From IMG/VR virus record IMGVR_UViG_3300022540_000315, positions 1 through 44,169 of that record: a stretch of 44,169 nt of DNA. One strand, given 5' to 3'. Below, one piece after another: positions 1 to 9,545 of this stretch. Each line of letters starts with the position of its first letter. Positions within the stretch are counted from its first letter, which is position 1. The notes under the pieces are model-generated. The model was not told where the DNA came from, ran no database searches, and was given only the letters and a program-made list of their open reading frames with translations. A program made the position numbers and the translations under genes. Source of the DNA: a virus.

Positions 1-2552
1 CCCATTGCTGATATCAGGATGGCATGCACGAGTTCAGGAGTGATGTCATCTTTTGTGGCCATCTCTACTGGTACTGGATATGACTTGATGCCGGGCTTGG
101 TCACAGTCTGCAGTTGATCCATGCGTTTCTTCTTGCTGGTTGTCTTGCCCTTTGATATGTACTCCACGTAGGTACCAGCAGGCACAAGCTGATCTTCACT
201 GATGTGAAGGTACGCCTGACCAGCACTGTGCCTCTTCCAGTCAACCAGCATCTTGGCCGCCTTCACATGCTTTGGTGTGGTCTTGGTGTACTCACTGATA
301 CGCTTGGTCATCTGGGTGGTAACCGCATAGTCTGAGATCTCGCCCTCTTTATCCCAGATCTTTTGGTAGTATTTCCTGACCACGGTTCTGAATACGTGTT
401 GTAGTGTATCGTGATTACAATATCCGTTGATACAGAGACCCTTGACTTCTTCTAAGCACTCATCGAAGCACCGTCTGACAATGGGGGGCACATTTCTCTT
501 CTTGCCCATGAGTCCCCTGATTGTAAGCTCATGTTTGTCATCAATGTAGAAGTAGTTCTTCTTACCACACATGACCATGACGATGGTGTGATACTCATGA
601 GCCAGTTCAATGTCCAGTGTATTCAGCGACCACTCTTCAAGCTCTTTGATCTGCTCAGTAGTTGCACCTACTAGACCCACTGAGTCAGTGTCACCGAAGA
701 TGATCTTAATACCCATGCTCTCGACCTTTGCCTTCAACTTCATCAGGGCGTCTCTTCCATATGCTGCAGTGCTCTCGCCAGCAGGCGGGCAGTACAGTCC
801 GAAGTGCTCATAACCTGTGACCCCGAAGCTTGCGTTGATGAACACTTTCAGTGCCTGTTCGACTGCTGATGCTTCTGGATCTGCCTTTGCTCTTGGCTTG
901 AAGACTGATAGCCTGATGTCCTTGACCAGACTGATCAACTTGGGCATGATGCCCTTGTATATCTTACAGGTGTAGTGGGTGAGAGATGGTACCCTGTTGT
1001 CCAGTGCGGCCTTACATTCAGTGTGACCACAGTTCATGGTCTCGAAGGATATGTTGTTGTTGCACATCACGGTGGGATACAGGGATGAGAAGTCCATGGT
1101 GTCGGTGTCGTAATGATCGCCAGCTTCTACTTCTAATATGGTGGCACCCTCGAATCCCTTACCTGCCTTGGATCTATCTGCTGACTCGATCTGACCGAAC
1201 ACTTTCAGTTCCTCACTGGTGGGGATGAGGATGTTTTGCTCTATCATGTAGCCTTGGAATAGATTCAGGATCTTAGATCCTATGGCGCGGTGAGCGGCAT
1301 CACCAAAGGTCTGTCTGCCCAGCCGCATGAACATGAGTATGATCTTGAGTGTGACCTCACTATCGAACTTGGTGAGTTCCATGGTCAAGTAGGAGTCCCA
1401 GTAGTTGTACCACACCAGATCACTGATGGCCATGTCAGATATCTCACCCTCGTATTTGTATTTCTCGAGTCCGAGCAGGGCCTTGGACACACCGCCCAGT
1501 TTCTTGGTGTCAAGGTACTTGTTCTTGTGCACGTAGTTCTTGATGACTGGCTGATCTAGGTGCACACATAGGTCGAGATGCAGCTTGTCATTGAAGTTAA
1601 TTTTCCACTCTCTGTATGTCTTGGACTTCCCACCCTTTCGAGTAGATGCTCTGATGCTGAGCCATGCTCTGAATGGTATCTCTCTGTCTTGGAAGTTGAG
1701 TTGCTTGGCCCTGTTATAGAGGTAAGGAAGATCGAACTCTCTCCCCCAGTAGGTGCAGATGAGAGGGTATCCCTGTTCGCCCATTCTTTGGAACACGTGT
1801 TCCAATAATTCTCCCTCACTGTCGCACATCTTTACCTTGATGTTGCCTTGTTGGATCTGTTCGGCCAGTGACTGGTTGCGCTTCACTTTGTTGTTGAAGG
1901 CTCTGACCTTGGCCTTGAGCACGAACACCGCAGCAGGGCGGTCATCTGAATAGACCACAGCGCATGAGATGATGGGTTCCAATGCCTCTCTCACATCAGG
2001 TATCACGTCACCCCTTGATAGGGTCTCTATGTCAATGGCCATTCTCTTGATGGTAGGTAGTGGTGCGAATGTCCACTGTAACAGTCGTGATCTCAGGTCG
2101 GGGTCATGATGGCTGAATTTGTTTGTCCATTTAGGATCTACGGGGATGGTGAGTGGTTTGTACAGGTTGTTGTAGGGCATGCCATAGAGCCAGCCCTTGT
2201 CGAAGGCGTGACGGTATATTCGTTTGATGTTGCCCTCATTGGATGTCACAAGCCGGTACTTGCCGACTGCTCTGGCCGATTTCATCCTGACCCTAGCAAC
2301 ATCGATCTCTTGTTTTTGTAACAGGTCGTACTGCTTTATGTGGTCAATGCCAAGTACGGTGCCTGCCCCCTTATTGCTCTTGATCGCCTGAAGGATCTCC
2401 TGATCTGTCATGCCCTTCTGTTTGAAACAGGAGTCGCTGTCGGATCTTGGGATGATCAACTTGTCTATCTCTTGACTAATGGTGTCCAAGAACCAGTAGT
2501 CGGGATTGTCTGTGTATTTGTTATACTTTGCACTTACTTGTACTTTGACCAT
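1..2552 (-). CDS. polB: Family B DNA polymerase (3' end outside window)
   Basis: Replicative DNA polymerase with 3'-5' proofreading. About 850 residues are visible and the frame stays open to the window edge, so the C-terminus (rest of the thumb) is missing. Exonuclease motifs are intact: Exo I DIETL at D174/E176, Exo II EFDLPYL with D274, Exo III YNYWD with D386. Polymerase motif A is DFSSLYPT (D487), motif B begins at K569 (KVFINASFG), and motif C is FGDTDS (D621/D623), so both activities should be functional. The ATG at 2552-2550 follows a GAGGT ribosome site about 8 bases upstream and overlaps the 3' end of the primase-helicase gene by 19 bases, so the two are probably co-transcribed and translationally coupled. 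Family assignment is secure from the motifs; subfamily (protein- or RNA-primed) is not, but the adjacent primase argues for RNA priming. Confidence 0.95.
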   Translation of the reverse strand, partial: MVKVQVSAKYNKYTDNPDYWFLDTISQEIDKLIIPRSDSDSCFKQKGMTDQEILQAIKSNKGAGTVLGIDHIKQYDLLQKQEIDVARVRMKSARAVGKYRLVTSNEGNIKRIYRHAFDKGWLYGMPYNNLYKPLTIPVDPKWTNKFSHHDPDLRSRLLQWTFAPLPTIKRMAIDIETLSRGDVIPDVREALEPIISCAVVYSDDRPAAVFVLKAKVRAFNNKVKRNQSLAEQIQQGNIKVKMCDSEGELLEHVFQRMGEQGYPLICTYWGREFDLPYLYNRAKQLNFQDREIPFRAWLSIRASTRKGGKSKTYREWKINFNDKLHLDLCVHLDQPVIKNYVHKNKYLDTKKLGGVSKALLGLEKYKYEGEISDMAISDLVWYNYWDSYLTMELTKFDSEVTLKIILMFMRLGRQTFGDAAHRAIGSKILNLFQGYMIEQNILIPTSEELKVFGQIESADRSKAGKGFEGATILEVEAGDHYDTDTMDFSSLYPTVMCNNNISFETMNCGHTECKAALDNRVPSLTHYTCKIYKGIMPKLISLVKDIRLSVFKPRAKADPEASAVEQALKVFINASFGVTGYEHFGLYCPPAGESTAAYGRDALMKLKAKVESMGIKIIFGDTDSVGLVGATTEQIKELEEWSLNTLDIELAHEYHTIVMVMCGKKNYFYIDDKHELTIRGLMGKKRNVPPIVRRCFDECLEEVKGLCINGYCNHDTLQHVFRTVVRKYYQKIWDKEGEISDYAVTTQMTKRISEYTKTTPKHVKAAKMLVDWKRHSAGQAYLHISEDQLVPAGTYVEYISKGKTTSKKKRMDQLQTVTKPGIKSYPVPVEMATKDDITPELVHAILISAM

Positions 2553-5500
2553 TGAAATAACCTCTGAACTCTATCTCGTGACTGTGGTGAATAGGTCTCG
2601 GTCACTGTGACCCCCAGATATTCTAGCAGTGCAAGAGAATCAGAAGAGAAGGCACCATCTAATTGGTTAGAATATGACCTCATCTTATCTCTCAATGTGT
2701 TCTCTGTGAGAGATCCACTGGTTCTCACTATGCCCGCTATGCGTATTAGAAATGGATCTACGATTGTGCCCGAGTTGATCCATATCTTGCCCACGCTGAT
2801 GACCAGATCAGATCTGGCCGTTGATGGTGTTGGATTGAATATGTGAGGCTTGGGTACCTCATCATCAAATGTCATTAGGTCCATTGCTGATTGGATGCCC
2901 ATCTTATCCCTTCTGTGACGGCCACCTGATACACCCCAACAATACACCACACTCTTGACCCTTACTTCTGGATCTTTTGATCTGCCTATTGCCTGATAGA
3001 AAGCAATCTTAGCGGATGTAGTGCCAAGTCTTCGGCCAAGTTCCTTGATGCTGAGGTCTATCAGGATGCCGTCAAGATGGAAATAGAATGCAAGCCAATC
3101 GTGGCTGCCCTTTGGTGGTGTGGGTGGGCATATTGTGATCATGACTCTGCGATCAGACTCTACTCCTATGGTCAAGTCCGATCTGTAATAGGTGAGTATC
3201 AGTCTCTTTGGTATGGCACCTTCCTTTCGCATGTTGTAGAGCCAATGAAATGTGAATATGTTCGGGGCGACCACCATGATGTTCTCGGCACCATGTGCAT
3301 CACCCACTGTAGATATGAATCGTAATAGATCCATCTGTAGGTTAGACCTCTTCAGTTTGTTGAAGAACAGATCAATGACATTGACATTCCGAGAGTCTGT
3401 GATCACCAGTTGTGTATCATTGGTGCCCCGTGGGTCACCCACTTCATAGTGATTGAATTTTATCTCAAAGAAGTCCATCATATTGACGTATGGGAGTGTG
3501 GCATCGGTGACGATCACTTGTTTGTCGTCTGCTCTGTCCACCTCACGAATGAAGTTCTTGATGTGTCGTGTGGCGGGTTCCACAATGAGTGACATGTCAA
3601 TGGGATTGAAGTTGGTTGGAATACTAGACATCATCCATTGTTGTTCTTTGAGCAGGAATAAGATGGCCTCAATGTTACTGAATGATATGTTTCTCTCGAG
3701 TGCGGCCTTCTCTATGATGTCGTGATATGCCGAGAAGTGCTCATTGAGTCTGTCTATGTCATCGGGATCCAGAAAGTTATCCATGCGCCTTGTCTTTTCA
3801 TCAATGAGTGGGTTCTCTAGGAAGTGTTCGTATTCAAAGATGAACTTCATTACATAGTCTTCAATGGACTGGGTGGTTTTCGAGTCCTTGTATTCTCGCA
3901 GTGTGATTATCTCTCTGTGTAACTCAAAGATCAGATTGTCAGCGTACTCTGCATACTTGGTTACCTTCTTGTTATTGGATGCACTCTTCCTGAGCAGCTT
4001 GATCGTCATGGCCGAGTGATTGGTGAGATGAGATACCTCATCCAAGAGCACCACGTCAAAGCACTCAAATAGTTCGTTCCTGATGAATGATGCTTGGTCT
4101 GAGTCAGTGGAGAACAGGGCAAACAGTTTGGAATAGGTGATGAACACTACATCCAGATCTCTGATGTGATTGTAGAGGGTAATGTAAGCGCAGGTGCCCT
4201 GACTGTGCTTGACGCTATCCTGATAGACTGTTATATCAGCGTCAATCATTGGCACTGGAATGTCATTGTTCATTATGGGGATAGGAAACTCCATTTCCCT
4301 GTACTTACATTTCTCACATGTAGGTTTAGAGTGATAACGCAATGCTGACCACGCCAGTGGCGCGGCCCATACAGGGTCGGCACTGGTACGCTTCTTACGC
4401 TTCACCTCTTCATTGAGAATGGTCAGTATAAGACAGGCATTCTTGTTGGCTGCGAACATGGCACCGTTGACTTCCACATCGAACTTGGTCTTACACAGGC
4501 TCACTGCCTTGACGAAGGTCTCCCTGCCGATCTTGTTTGTGGGAACCACCACTAGCATCTTTCTGCCTAGCATTTTGGCCATGGGAATCATGGTGGTTGT
4601 GAGACCAGCACGAGTGGCTTTCTTGACCACTAGATTCTGTCCTCGGAAGTTATCAAGTATGTCCATGCACTTACGCTGAATCTCAATGAAGCCTTCTGCT
4701 TCTTTCTCTTCTTCAGTGATGTGTTCTCGATAGTTCTGAAGTGGGTGGGTTCTCTTACAGATGGCACACATCTCTTCCGTGGCGATCTTCCACTCTGCTG
4801 ATGTGGGTTCGCCATGGAACTGAAGCTTTGTACATCTCATCATGGAATATGGCTTGGCTCGTGGGCCATAGACTTGTGGCATGTACTGCTCTAGTTTCTT
4901 CCTGTTGCCGGGCGCATTATCAAGTTCATCATTGACCTTGAATCTCATCAGGGTGCCGATTTCTTCTGGTGTGTAGCCTTTGTTGGCCAGCCATCTGACC
5001 CAGACGAATCTGCCCCAGAATATTCCCTTCTCTGTCTTGGTCTTTTGGTACCATATAGATACGCAGGGGGGCACCTCTTTCTCATCGCATGCCATCAGTG
5101 CGTCTAGCTGATCGATCTTGTACTGCATCACCTGAGTGAGTTCTTCTTCTGGTGCTGGTACATCTATGCGGTAGTACTTGCCATCACGATACTTCTCATC
5201 GTGGGTGGGTTTTGGAACCCCGGGCACCGATCCCTTTGGTAGAAGGTGTCTCTCGAACTGGAAGGGTGGGATAGTGTATTCGTGTATGATCATTTTCTCT
5301 CGGTGCATGTGTTCGAGTATCCAGTCTGCGTTCCACTCATCTATGGGAATTGCATAGTTAAAACGAGAGGGAATCTTCATGTTACGAGAGTAAGTCCACC
5401 TGATCATGTGACGGGTGTAGAACATGCCAAGGTCAACTGTGATCTCGGCCTTGATGCCATCAACAACGACAACTTTAGACCATCGGGTTACCCAAGGCTT

Positions 5501-6058
5501 CCAGATCTTCATGTTCTTGTCGTACTCATATGGATTGTGCCATCCGTCACAGTTCTCATCACATATGTGTGGTTCAGTGAGTTCGGGTTTGGCAGTAGCG
5601 GGCGCATGTTCGCATTTTGGAAATAGGTACTTGGCCACGGGTTCCATGCGCTTGGGGTTGATTCTCTTGTCGTATTTCTGGACTAGGTGTATGCCAGAGC
5701 CACTGATCTTGGCAAAGAACTGATACTCTGGGTTCTGCTCAAGCCATTTCTTTACAAAGTCTAGGGTGACGCGGATCTTGGACTCCCTTAGAATAAGTTG
5801 GTCGTGCTTATCCATGGCAGGGAGATCACCCAAGATCCTAGCGTCAAAGTCTAGTACGAAATAGGTATGCTGACTTCCAGAGGTGGATATGTGAAATGGG
5901 AGATCCCATCTAACACCGTCGGCTGCTATGCCATCACCGGGTACCCAGTACGACATCTTCTCGGAACCGGGTTTGGCATTGACATAGTAATCAGATCCTA
6001 TCATCCAAGGTTTGTTGACCAGTGCAATTCTGTCATAGATATGCAAGTCAAATGCCAT
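2534..6058 (-). CDS. AEP primase - Fe-S domain - XPD-like SF2 helicase fusion
   Basis: Predicted replication primase-helicase, 1174 aa. Residues 1-280 look like archaeo-eukaryotic primase (PriS fold): DFD at D70/D72, SGSGIH at 119-124, third acidic D209, followed by RWTYSRNMK; C149/C166/C170/H174 could be the PriS zinc site. Residues 330-440 start with PPC (C332), then C409, C431, C434, resembling the Fe-S domain of the primase large subunit PriL (inference). Residues 475-1050 are SF2 helicase-like: degenerate Walker A ATRAGLTT (481-488), DEVSH (673-677), TDATL (851-855), QAIGR (1022-1026). Cysteines C542, C581, C584 and C623, the last followed by AYITLYNHIRDLDVVF, match the Fe-S cluster region of XPD/DinG helicases. 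An upstream in-frame start at 6142 exists, but the TATA box at 6092-6099 predicts transcription from about 6070, favouring ATG 6058. The Walker A lysine is Leu486. Confidence 0.85.
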   Translation of the reverse strand: MAFDLHIYDRIALVNKPWMIGSDYYVNAKPGSEKMSYWVPGDGIAADGVRWDLPFHISTSGSQHTYFVLDFDARILGDLPAMDKHDQLILRESKIRVTLDFVKKWLEQNPEYQFFAKISGSGIHLVQKYDKRINPKRMEPVAKYLFPKCEHAPATAKPELTEPHICDENCDGWHNPYEYDKNMKIWKPWVTRWSKVVVVDGIKAEITVDLGMFYTRHMIRWTYSRNMKIPSRFNYAIPIDEWNADWILEHMHREKMIIHEYTIPPFQFERHLLPKGSVPGVPKPTHDEKYRDGKYYRIDVPAPEEELTQVMQYKIDQLDALMACDEKEVPPCVSIWYQKTKTEKGIFWGRFVWVRWLANKGYTPEEIGTLMRFKVNDELDNAPGNRKKLEQYMPQVYGPRAKPYSMMRCTKLQFHGEPTSAEWKIATEEMCAICKRTHPLQNYREHITEEEKEAEGFIEIQRKCMDILDNFRGQNLVVKKATRAGLTTTMIPMAKMLGRKMLVVVPTNKIGRETFVKAVSLCKTKFDVEVNGAMFAANKNACLILTILNEEVKRKKRTSADPVWAAPLAWSALRYHSKPTCEKCKYREMEFPIPIMNNDIPVPMIDADITVYQDSVKHSQGTCAYITLYNHIRDLDVVFITYSKLFALFSTDSDQASFIRNELFECFDVVLLDEVSHLTNHSAMTIKLLRKSASNNKKVTKYAEYADNLIFELHREIITLREYKDSKTTQSIEDYVMKFIFEYEHFLENPLIDEKTRRMDNFLDPDDIDRLNEHFSAYHDIIEKAALERNISFSNIEAILFLLKEQQWMMSSIPTNFNPIDMSLIVEPATRHIKNFIREVDRADDKQVIVTDATLPYVNMMDFFEIKFNHYEVGDPRGTNDTQLVITDSRNVNVIDLFFNKLKRSNLQMDLLRFISTVGDAHGAENIMVVAPNIFTFHWLYNMRKEGAIPKRLILTYYRSDLTIGVESDRRVMITICPPTPPKGSHDWLAFYFHLDGILIDLSIKELGRRLGTTSAKIAFYQAIGRSKDPEVRVKSVVYCWGVSGGRHRRDKMGIQSAMDLMTFDDEVPKPHIFNPTPSTARSDLVISVGKIWINSGTIVDPFLIRIAGIVRTSGSLTENTLRDKMRSYSNQLDGAFSSDSLALLEYLGVTVTETYSPQSRDRVQRLFQWSKYK

Positions 6059-6090
6059 GTTGCACGACCCATCATATCGTGGGCGGCGTG

Positions 6091-6102
6091 GAATATAAAC
6101 AC
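6091..6102 (-). promoter_or_regulatory. TATA box for the primase-helicase/polymerase operon
   Basis: On the minus strand this reads TTTATATT, a good archaeal TATA box. Transcription would start about 26 bases away, near 6070, giving an 11-12 base leader to ATG 6058. It forms the left half of a divergent promoter region with the plus-strand promoter at 6111-6147. Confidence 0.5.
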
Positions 6103-6110
6103 TATGCAAT

Positions 6111-6147
6111 CGGAAAGTATTTATCTGAACGGTAACAATCACAGGAG
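6111..6147 (+). promoter_or_regulatory. Promoter with shared ACGGTAACAA element
   Basis: A TATTTAT box (6118-6124) is followed by ACGGTAACAA (6129-6138) and a predicted transcript start near 6147, giving a leader of about 50 bases before ATG 6198. The GAAAGT...TTTAT...CTGA...ACGGTAACAA arrangement recurs at 16814-16850, and the element recurs inverted at 14282-14292. Within the leader, GGTGTTA occurs twice (about 6163 and 6188), a possible extra operator. Promoter function is inferred from spacing. Confidence 0.5.
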
Positions 6148-6197
6148 TGCATCAGTTAGTTCTGGTGTTAGAAACACTGTTAACTCAGGTGTTAAAA

Positions 6198-7871
6198 ATG
6201 TCATTAAATCCAAATGATCCGCGGCTTGAAGAGCCACTGTCAAGCTTCACACTGACCGATGCGGTAAATGTGGCAAAGGCGATGGTACATCCAGACTACG
6301 CTTCTTTTGTGACTCCGGTAACCATCAAGCCTACATATGAACACCCTGTTCGCAGCTCATATCCCATAAGGATCTGCAAGAACTACTTCGAGCAGGCTGC
6401 GAAGGCAGAGAAACGAAAACAGTCCATGAACACATGGGATGGATACTTTCTTGGTGGCCGTGACATCCTCACGGCAAAGAATAACTTTGATCCAGCCAGA
6501 GTCAATGGCCAGAGAACATTGATCTATCGACTGGACACTGGGCAACTAGCAGAGGCAACAGTATGGGGATCTGGGCCGGGAGATGAAGGCAACAAGGTGC
6601 CACTACCGTTCTGGCATGTTCTGTCTATGAAAGTAGAAGAGAACGAGTTCAAGCGCAAGTCTGGTGAGACCGACATTGGTTACACCATGTCATACCTTGA
6701 CAAGTCGGAACCACTGTCATCTGAAACCATCATAGGCCAGATCGCCAAGATTGCACTGCCAGTCAGCGCACTTGATCGGGAGTCACATCTATACGCACCC
6801 GTGATCGTCACTGGTAAGCTTGGCAGTTTCAGAACCATCGAAGAGTGGGAAGAGACAGGCAATCTGGTACCAGTGCTGGATGCTGATCGGAATCCTGTAA
6901 TAGATCCGAAGACCGGCATGGTACAGATGCGACCCGAGAGAATGCCGACTGCTGAAGGACAGCCACTCATTCAATCAAGGATAGACAATCCAGAGAAGAG
7001 CATCTATACCTTTGGTGGTAATATTAGGCCAATAGATGATGATGACAAGAGTGACAATCGCCTCAAATTCAAGTTCTTGAACAAGAGGTTGGGCAATCAC
7101 TTTGTGAATCTTCCCATCATTGACCAGATATTCACAGATGCCGTCAGGATGGGTGCTAGTTCATCAGAAGATGCTATCGGACACTTGACCAACACCTATG
7201 CAGGAACTGAGGTGTTAGTAGCTGGAGTAATCACTCGTTTTTACCGAGACGAAGAGAGAGAGATCAACTGGATCGACATGGAAGCAACTATGCTCGTTCC
7301 ATTAGGTTTCTCTACCGGAAAAGTTGAACAGGTGGTCACCACATCAGCTCCAACTCCTGCGCCTCAGCCTGCACCCCCTACACCCCTTGACGTGGAAGCG
7401 GCACGTGTAGAGGAAGTGATAGCAGCAGCAACCGATCCCGGGGCACCGCCAGTGGCTCAACCAGCAGCCATTCCCAAACCCGCGCAGAAGACGGATGTGA
7501 CTGTTGATTCGCTGAAGGCCATTGTGCTGGAAGGCAGAGAACTGTACGGTCCTACTCTGACACTGAAAGAGTTGGAGAGCCTACGGATCTTGCCACAACA
7601 CATGACAGGGGCTGATGGTAAGTTGCTATCAGATCATGTCAAACTGGTCAATCATGTGATTGGAATTGTTGCCAAGGAATATGGTGACTCACCCGTTGGT
7701 GCGGCTGGTAGTACAGGCACACCCGTTACTGACACACCAGCAGTAGAGAAGGTGCCCGGTGCTGCGGCACCTCAGATGGAACCAATCGTCTGCAACAAGT
7801 GTAAAATGACCTTACAACCAAGTGAGGTACTTACACACTCACAGGTTTGCACAGGCAAGCCAGCAGAGTAG
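6198..7871 (+). CDS. Putative ssDNA-binding / replication accessory protein with C-terminal zinc finger
   Basis: 557 aa, first gene of a plus-strand recombination operon. The N-terminal 380 residues have no motif I can name with certainty; a late segment (around VLVAGVITRFYRDEEREIN) looks like OB-fold beta strands. Next comes a Pro/Ala-rich flexible linker (about 390-440), a small helical region (about 445-505), another low-complexity stretch, and a C2HC zinc finger (C532, C535, H547, C551). A binding domain plus linker plus small terminal domain, next to a Sak4-like ATPase, fits an SSB/RPA-like protein, but that is inference. Start chosen at ATG 6198 because AGGTG lies 6 bases upstream; a longer in-frame GTG at 6147 has no such site and coincides with the predicted transcript start. 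Confidence 0.5.
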   Translation: MSLNPNDPRLEEPLSSFTLTDAVNVAKAMVHPDYASFVTPVTIKPTYEHPVRSSYPIRICKNYFEQAAKAEKRKQSMNTWDGYFLGGRDILTAKNNFDPARVNGQRTLIYRLDTGQLAEATVWGSGPGDEGNKVPLPFWHVLSMKVEENEFKRKSGETDIGYTMSYLDKSEPLSSETIIGQIAKIALPVSALDRESHLYAPVIVTGKLGSFRTIEEWEETGNLVPVLDADRNPVIDPKTGMVQMRPERMPTAEGQPLIQSRIDNPEKSIYTFGGNIRPIDDDDKSDNRLKFKFLNKRLGNHFVNLPIIDQIFTDAVRMGASSSEDAIGHLTNTYAGTEVLVAGVITRFYRDEEREINWIDMEATMLVPLGFSTGKVEQVVTTSAPTPAPQPAPPTPLDVEAARVEEVIAAATDPGAPPVAQPAAIPKPAQKTDVTVDSLKAIVLEGRELYGPTLTLKELESLRILPQHMTGADGKLLSDHVKLVNHVIGIVAKEYGDSPVGAAGSTGTPVTDTPAVEKVPGAAAPQMEPIVCNKCKMTLQPSEVLTHSQVCTGKPAE

Positions 7872-7908
7872 GGTTTATCCCTACTCCCCCATTTTTTTGG
7901 TGATGAAG

Positions 7909-8793
7909 ATGGCTACGAATACTCTGCCCGGAGAACCAGTGTCCGAATGGATACCAAACATCAAGGTGGCATGCTTTGGTGATCAAGGCACTGGCAAGAC
8001 AAGATTTGGTATCAGGTCAGCCAGAATGAGAGAAACCAAGACGGTGTTGTACTTGAACACCGAGCCATATGAGAACTTGGATCAGATCTTGAAGAGGTAC
8101 CCAGATGTGAGAAAGAGGACTCGTATCATACCGACTCAGGCACAGCAAGATCAGATCAAGATAGAGGGTGACAAGTTAGATCTGACATATGAGCATGGTC
8201 ATGAGCTTGCACTGGCAAGATTTTTACTCAAAGAGGTCAAGCAGATTGTCTCTTTGCCATATGAGCAGATATCAAAGCTGTTCATCGTGTTCGATACTGC
8301 ATCATTTGTCTATAAACATCTGATGCACAGAGTCATGGATGATATTAAAACAGGCAAGATTGGTCAGGCAAGAGCACAGTTTGCTTACGGTGTGCCAAAG
8401 CGTAAGTTTAACATCATGGCAAATCGTCTGATGAAGGCACCCACTGATGTTGTGATACTTGGGCGATCTGATCCAACAGGCAAGAAGGAACCGGGTAAAG
8501 GTTTCGAGTACGATGGTGGTCAGAGACCAGAGTGGGATGCTCACAAAACTAAGTCTAGGATATGGTACGATGCTACTACCATCATTGAGCTGAACAGGGG
8601 AGAACGTCTGTTCAAGGATGCTAATGGTAAATACGTCGAACCTGATCCAGTCAACCTACCACTGGTTTACAAGATGGAACTGATATGGTGGGCCAAGATA
8701 CTGAAGCATAAGACCACTCTCAAGGAGGTTCCCGTCTTTTGGAATCCAACGCCGGAAGAGATCTTCATGTGGCTGAACGACCAGTCGAATTGA
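7909..8793 (+). CDS. Sak4-like RecA-fold ATPase (AAA_24 type)
   Basis: 294 aa. Walker A is GDQGTGKT (24-31, K30) and Walker B is KLFIVFDT (D129). The later part, with VVILGRSDPTG and a basic/aromatic segment ending in an IIEL strand, matches the layout of phage nucleotide-binding proteins of the Sak4 type, which are short RecA/RadA relatives that promote strand annealing with an SSB. Residues 45-110 hold an insertion rich in charged residues. Start: GGTGA at 7899-7903 lies 5 bases before ATG 7909; an upstream ATG at 7903 overlaps that site and is less likely. It lies 37 bases after the ssDNA-binding candidate, consistent with joint function in recombination-dependent replication or repair. 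Confidence 0.75.
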   Translation: MATNTLPGEPVSEWIPNIKVACFGDQGTGKTRFGIRSARMRETKTVLYLNTEPYENLDQILKRYPDVRKRTRIIPTQAQQDQIKIEGDKLDLTYEHGHELALARFLLKEVKQIVSLPYEQISKLFIVFDTASFVYKHLMHRVMDDIKTGKIGQARAQFAYGVPKRKFNIMANRLMKAPTDVVILGRSDPTGKKEPGKGFEYDGGQRPEWDAHKTKSRIWYDATTIIELNRGERLFKDANGKYVEPDPVNLPLVYKMELIWWAKILKHKTTLKEVPVFWNPTPEEIFMWLNDQSN

Positions 8794-8840
8794 TCTCCAT
8801 AGGAAACAGCATACTAGAAGATAGAATAGTCAGAAGGGCC

Positions 8841-9140
8841 ATGGCCGAGAGAAAGGCTGTGGTCTATTTTTCACCAGACCCTGACAATCCACGAGTTGGG
8901 TTCTATGTACAGTTACCACCTGTCATTCAGGCAACCTATCGATGTGGTAGTTGTCCAAGGATAGTTGTTGCCACGATATTTCTTCCCGATGTATTGAAGG
9001 GAAGGGTTGCCAAGATCAAGCCATGTACTGACTGTAAATCTCGGATGAGCTTACGTGCCCTTGGCCCAGAAAAAGAGAGGCCAGTGGTGATCAGAGAGAA
9101 ACCCAAAGCCGGTCTTGAAGAATTTACTGAAGGGGATTAA
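8841..9140 (+). CDS. Small zinc-ribbon protein
   Basis: 99 aa, unknown function. Two Cys pairs, CGSC and CTDC, separated by about 26 residues, form a classic four-Cys zinc ribbon; the C-terminus is Lys/Glu rich. The frame is open further upstream into the Sak4-like gene, with possible TTG (8790) and GTG starts, but ATG 8841 preceded by AGAAGGG is the simplest choice. Its stop (TAA 9138-9140) interlocks with the stop of the convergent minus gene (TTA 9137-9139). Such ribbons are common in nucleic-acid-binding accessory proteins; role here is not determined. Confidence 0.6.
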   Translation: MAERKAVVYFSPDPDNPRVGFYVQLPPVIQATYRCGSCPRIVVATIFLPDVLKGRVAKIKPCTDCKSRMSLRALGPEKERPVVIREKPKAGLEEFTEGD

Positions 9141-9544
9141 CCCACTGCGACTGTTCTTTCACCTTCAAAGGTACACGGAACATTTCTGATGAACTCAATA
9201 CCGCTTTCCTCTACTTGCCTGACGACTTGCATCCAATATCCTTTTCCTTTGATCGTTTCATATCCCTCAATACGACCATTGATCACCACTGGGGTGTCGG
9301 TCTTTACTGGGGGTTCTGGATCAAAAGTAAGTTTAGGAGATGTCCGTTCAGGTTCAGGTTCTTCGGGTTGCTCTTCTGTCACCACTGGTTCTTCAGGTTC
9401 TGGGGGGGCTTTGAGTAGCTCCTCGAGCTTTGCCACTGTCATCTTTTTTAGACTTGATTCCCCGAGCTTCTTACGAATCTCTTCTGGGAGTTCTGCTATG
9501 ATGACAGCCTTGGTGCGCCTCTTCGGCTTTTTTTCTTCTACCAT
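9137..9544 (-). CDS. Hypothetical protein with SAP-like helix and acidic linker
   Basis: 135 aa, function not recognised. A basic N-terminus (EKKPKRRTK) leads to a short helix SLKKMTVAKLEELLKA (31-46) that resembles a SAP-type or HeH nucleic-acid-binding helix pair. A Pro/Glu-rich linker (48-80) follows, then a small beta-rich C-terminal domain (about 85-135). ATG 9544 overlaps the end region of the preceding small gene (TGA-A-ATG) and has AGGATGAG about 8 bases upstream; an in-frame ATG at 9556 lacks spacing from that site. Last gene of the terminase transcript. Confidence 0.6.
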   Translation of the reverse strand: MVEEKKPKRRTKAVIIAELPEEIRKKLGESSLKKMTVAKLEELLKAPPEPEEPVVTEEQPEEPEPERTSPKLTFDPEPPVKTDTPVVINGRIEGYETIKGKGYWMQVVRQVEESGIEFIRNVPCTFEGERTVAVG

Positions 9545-9545
9545 T

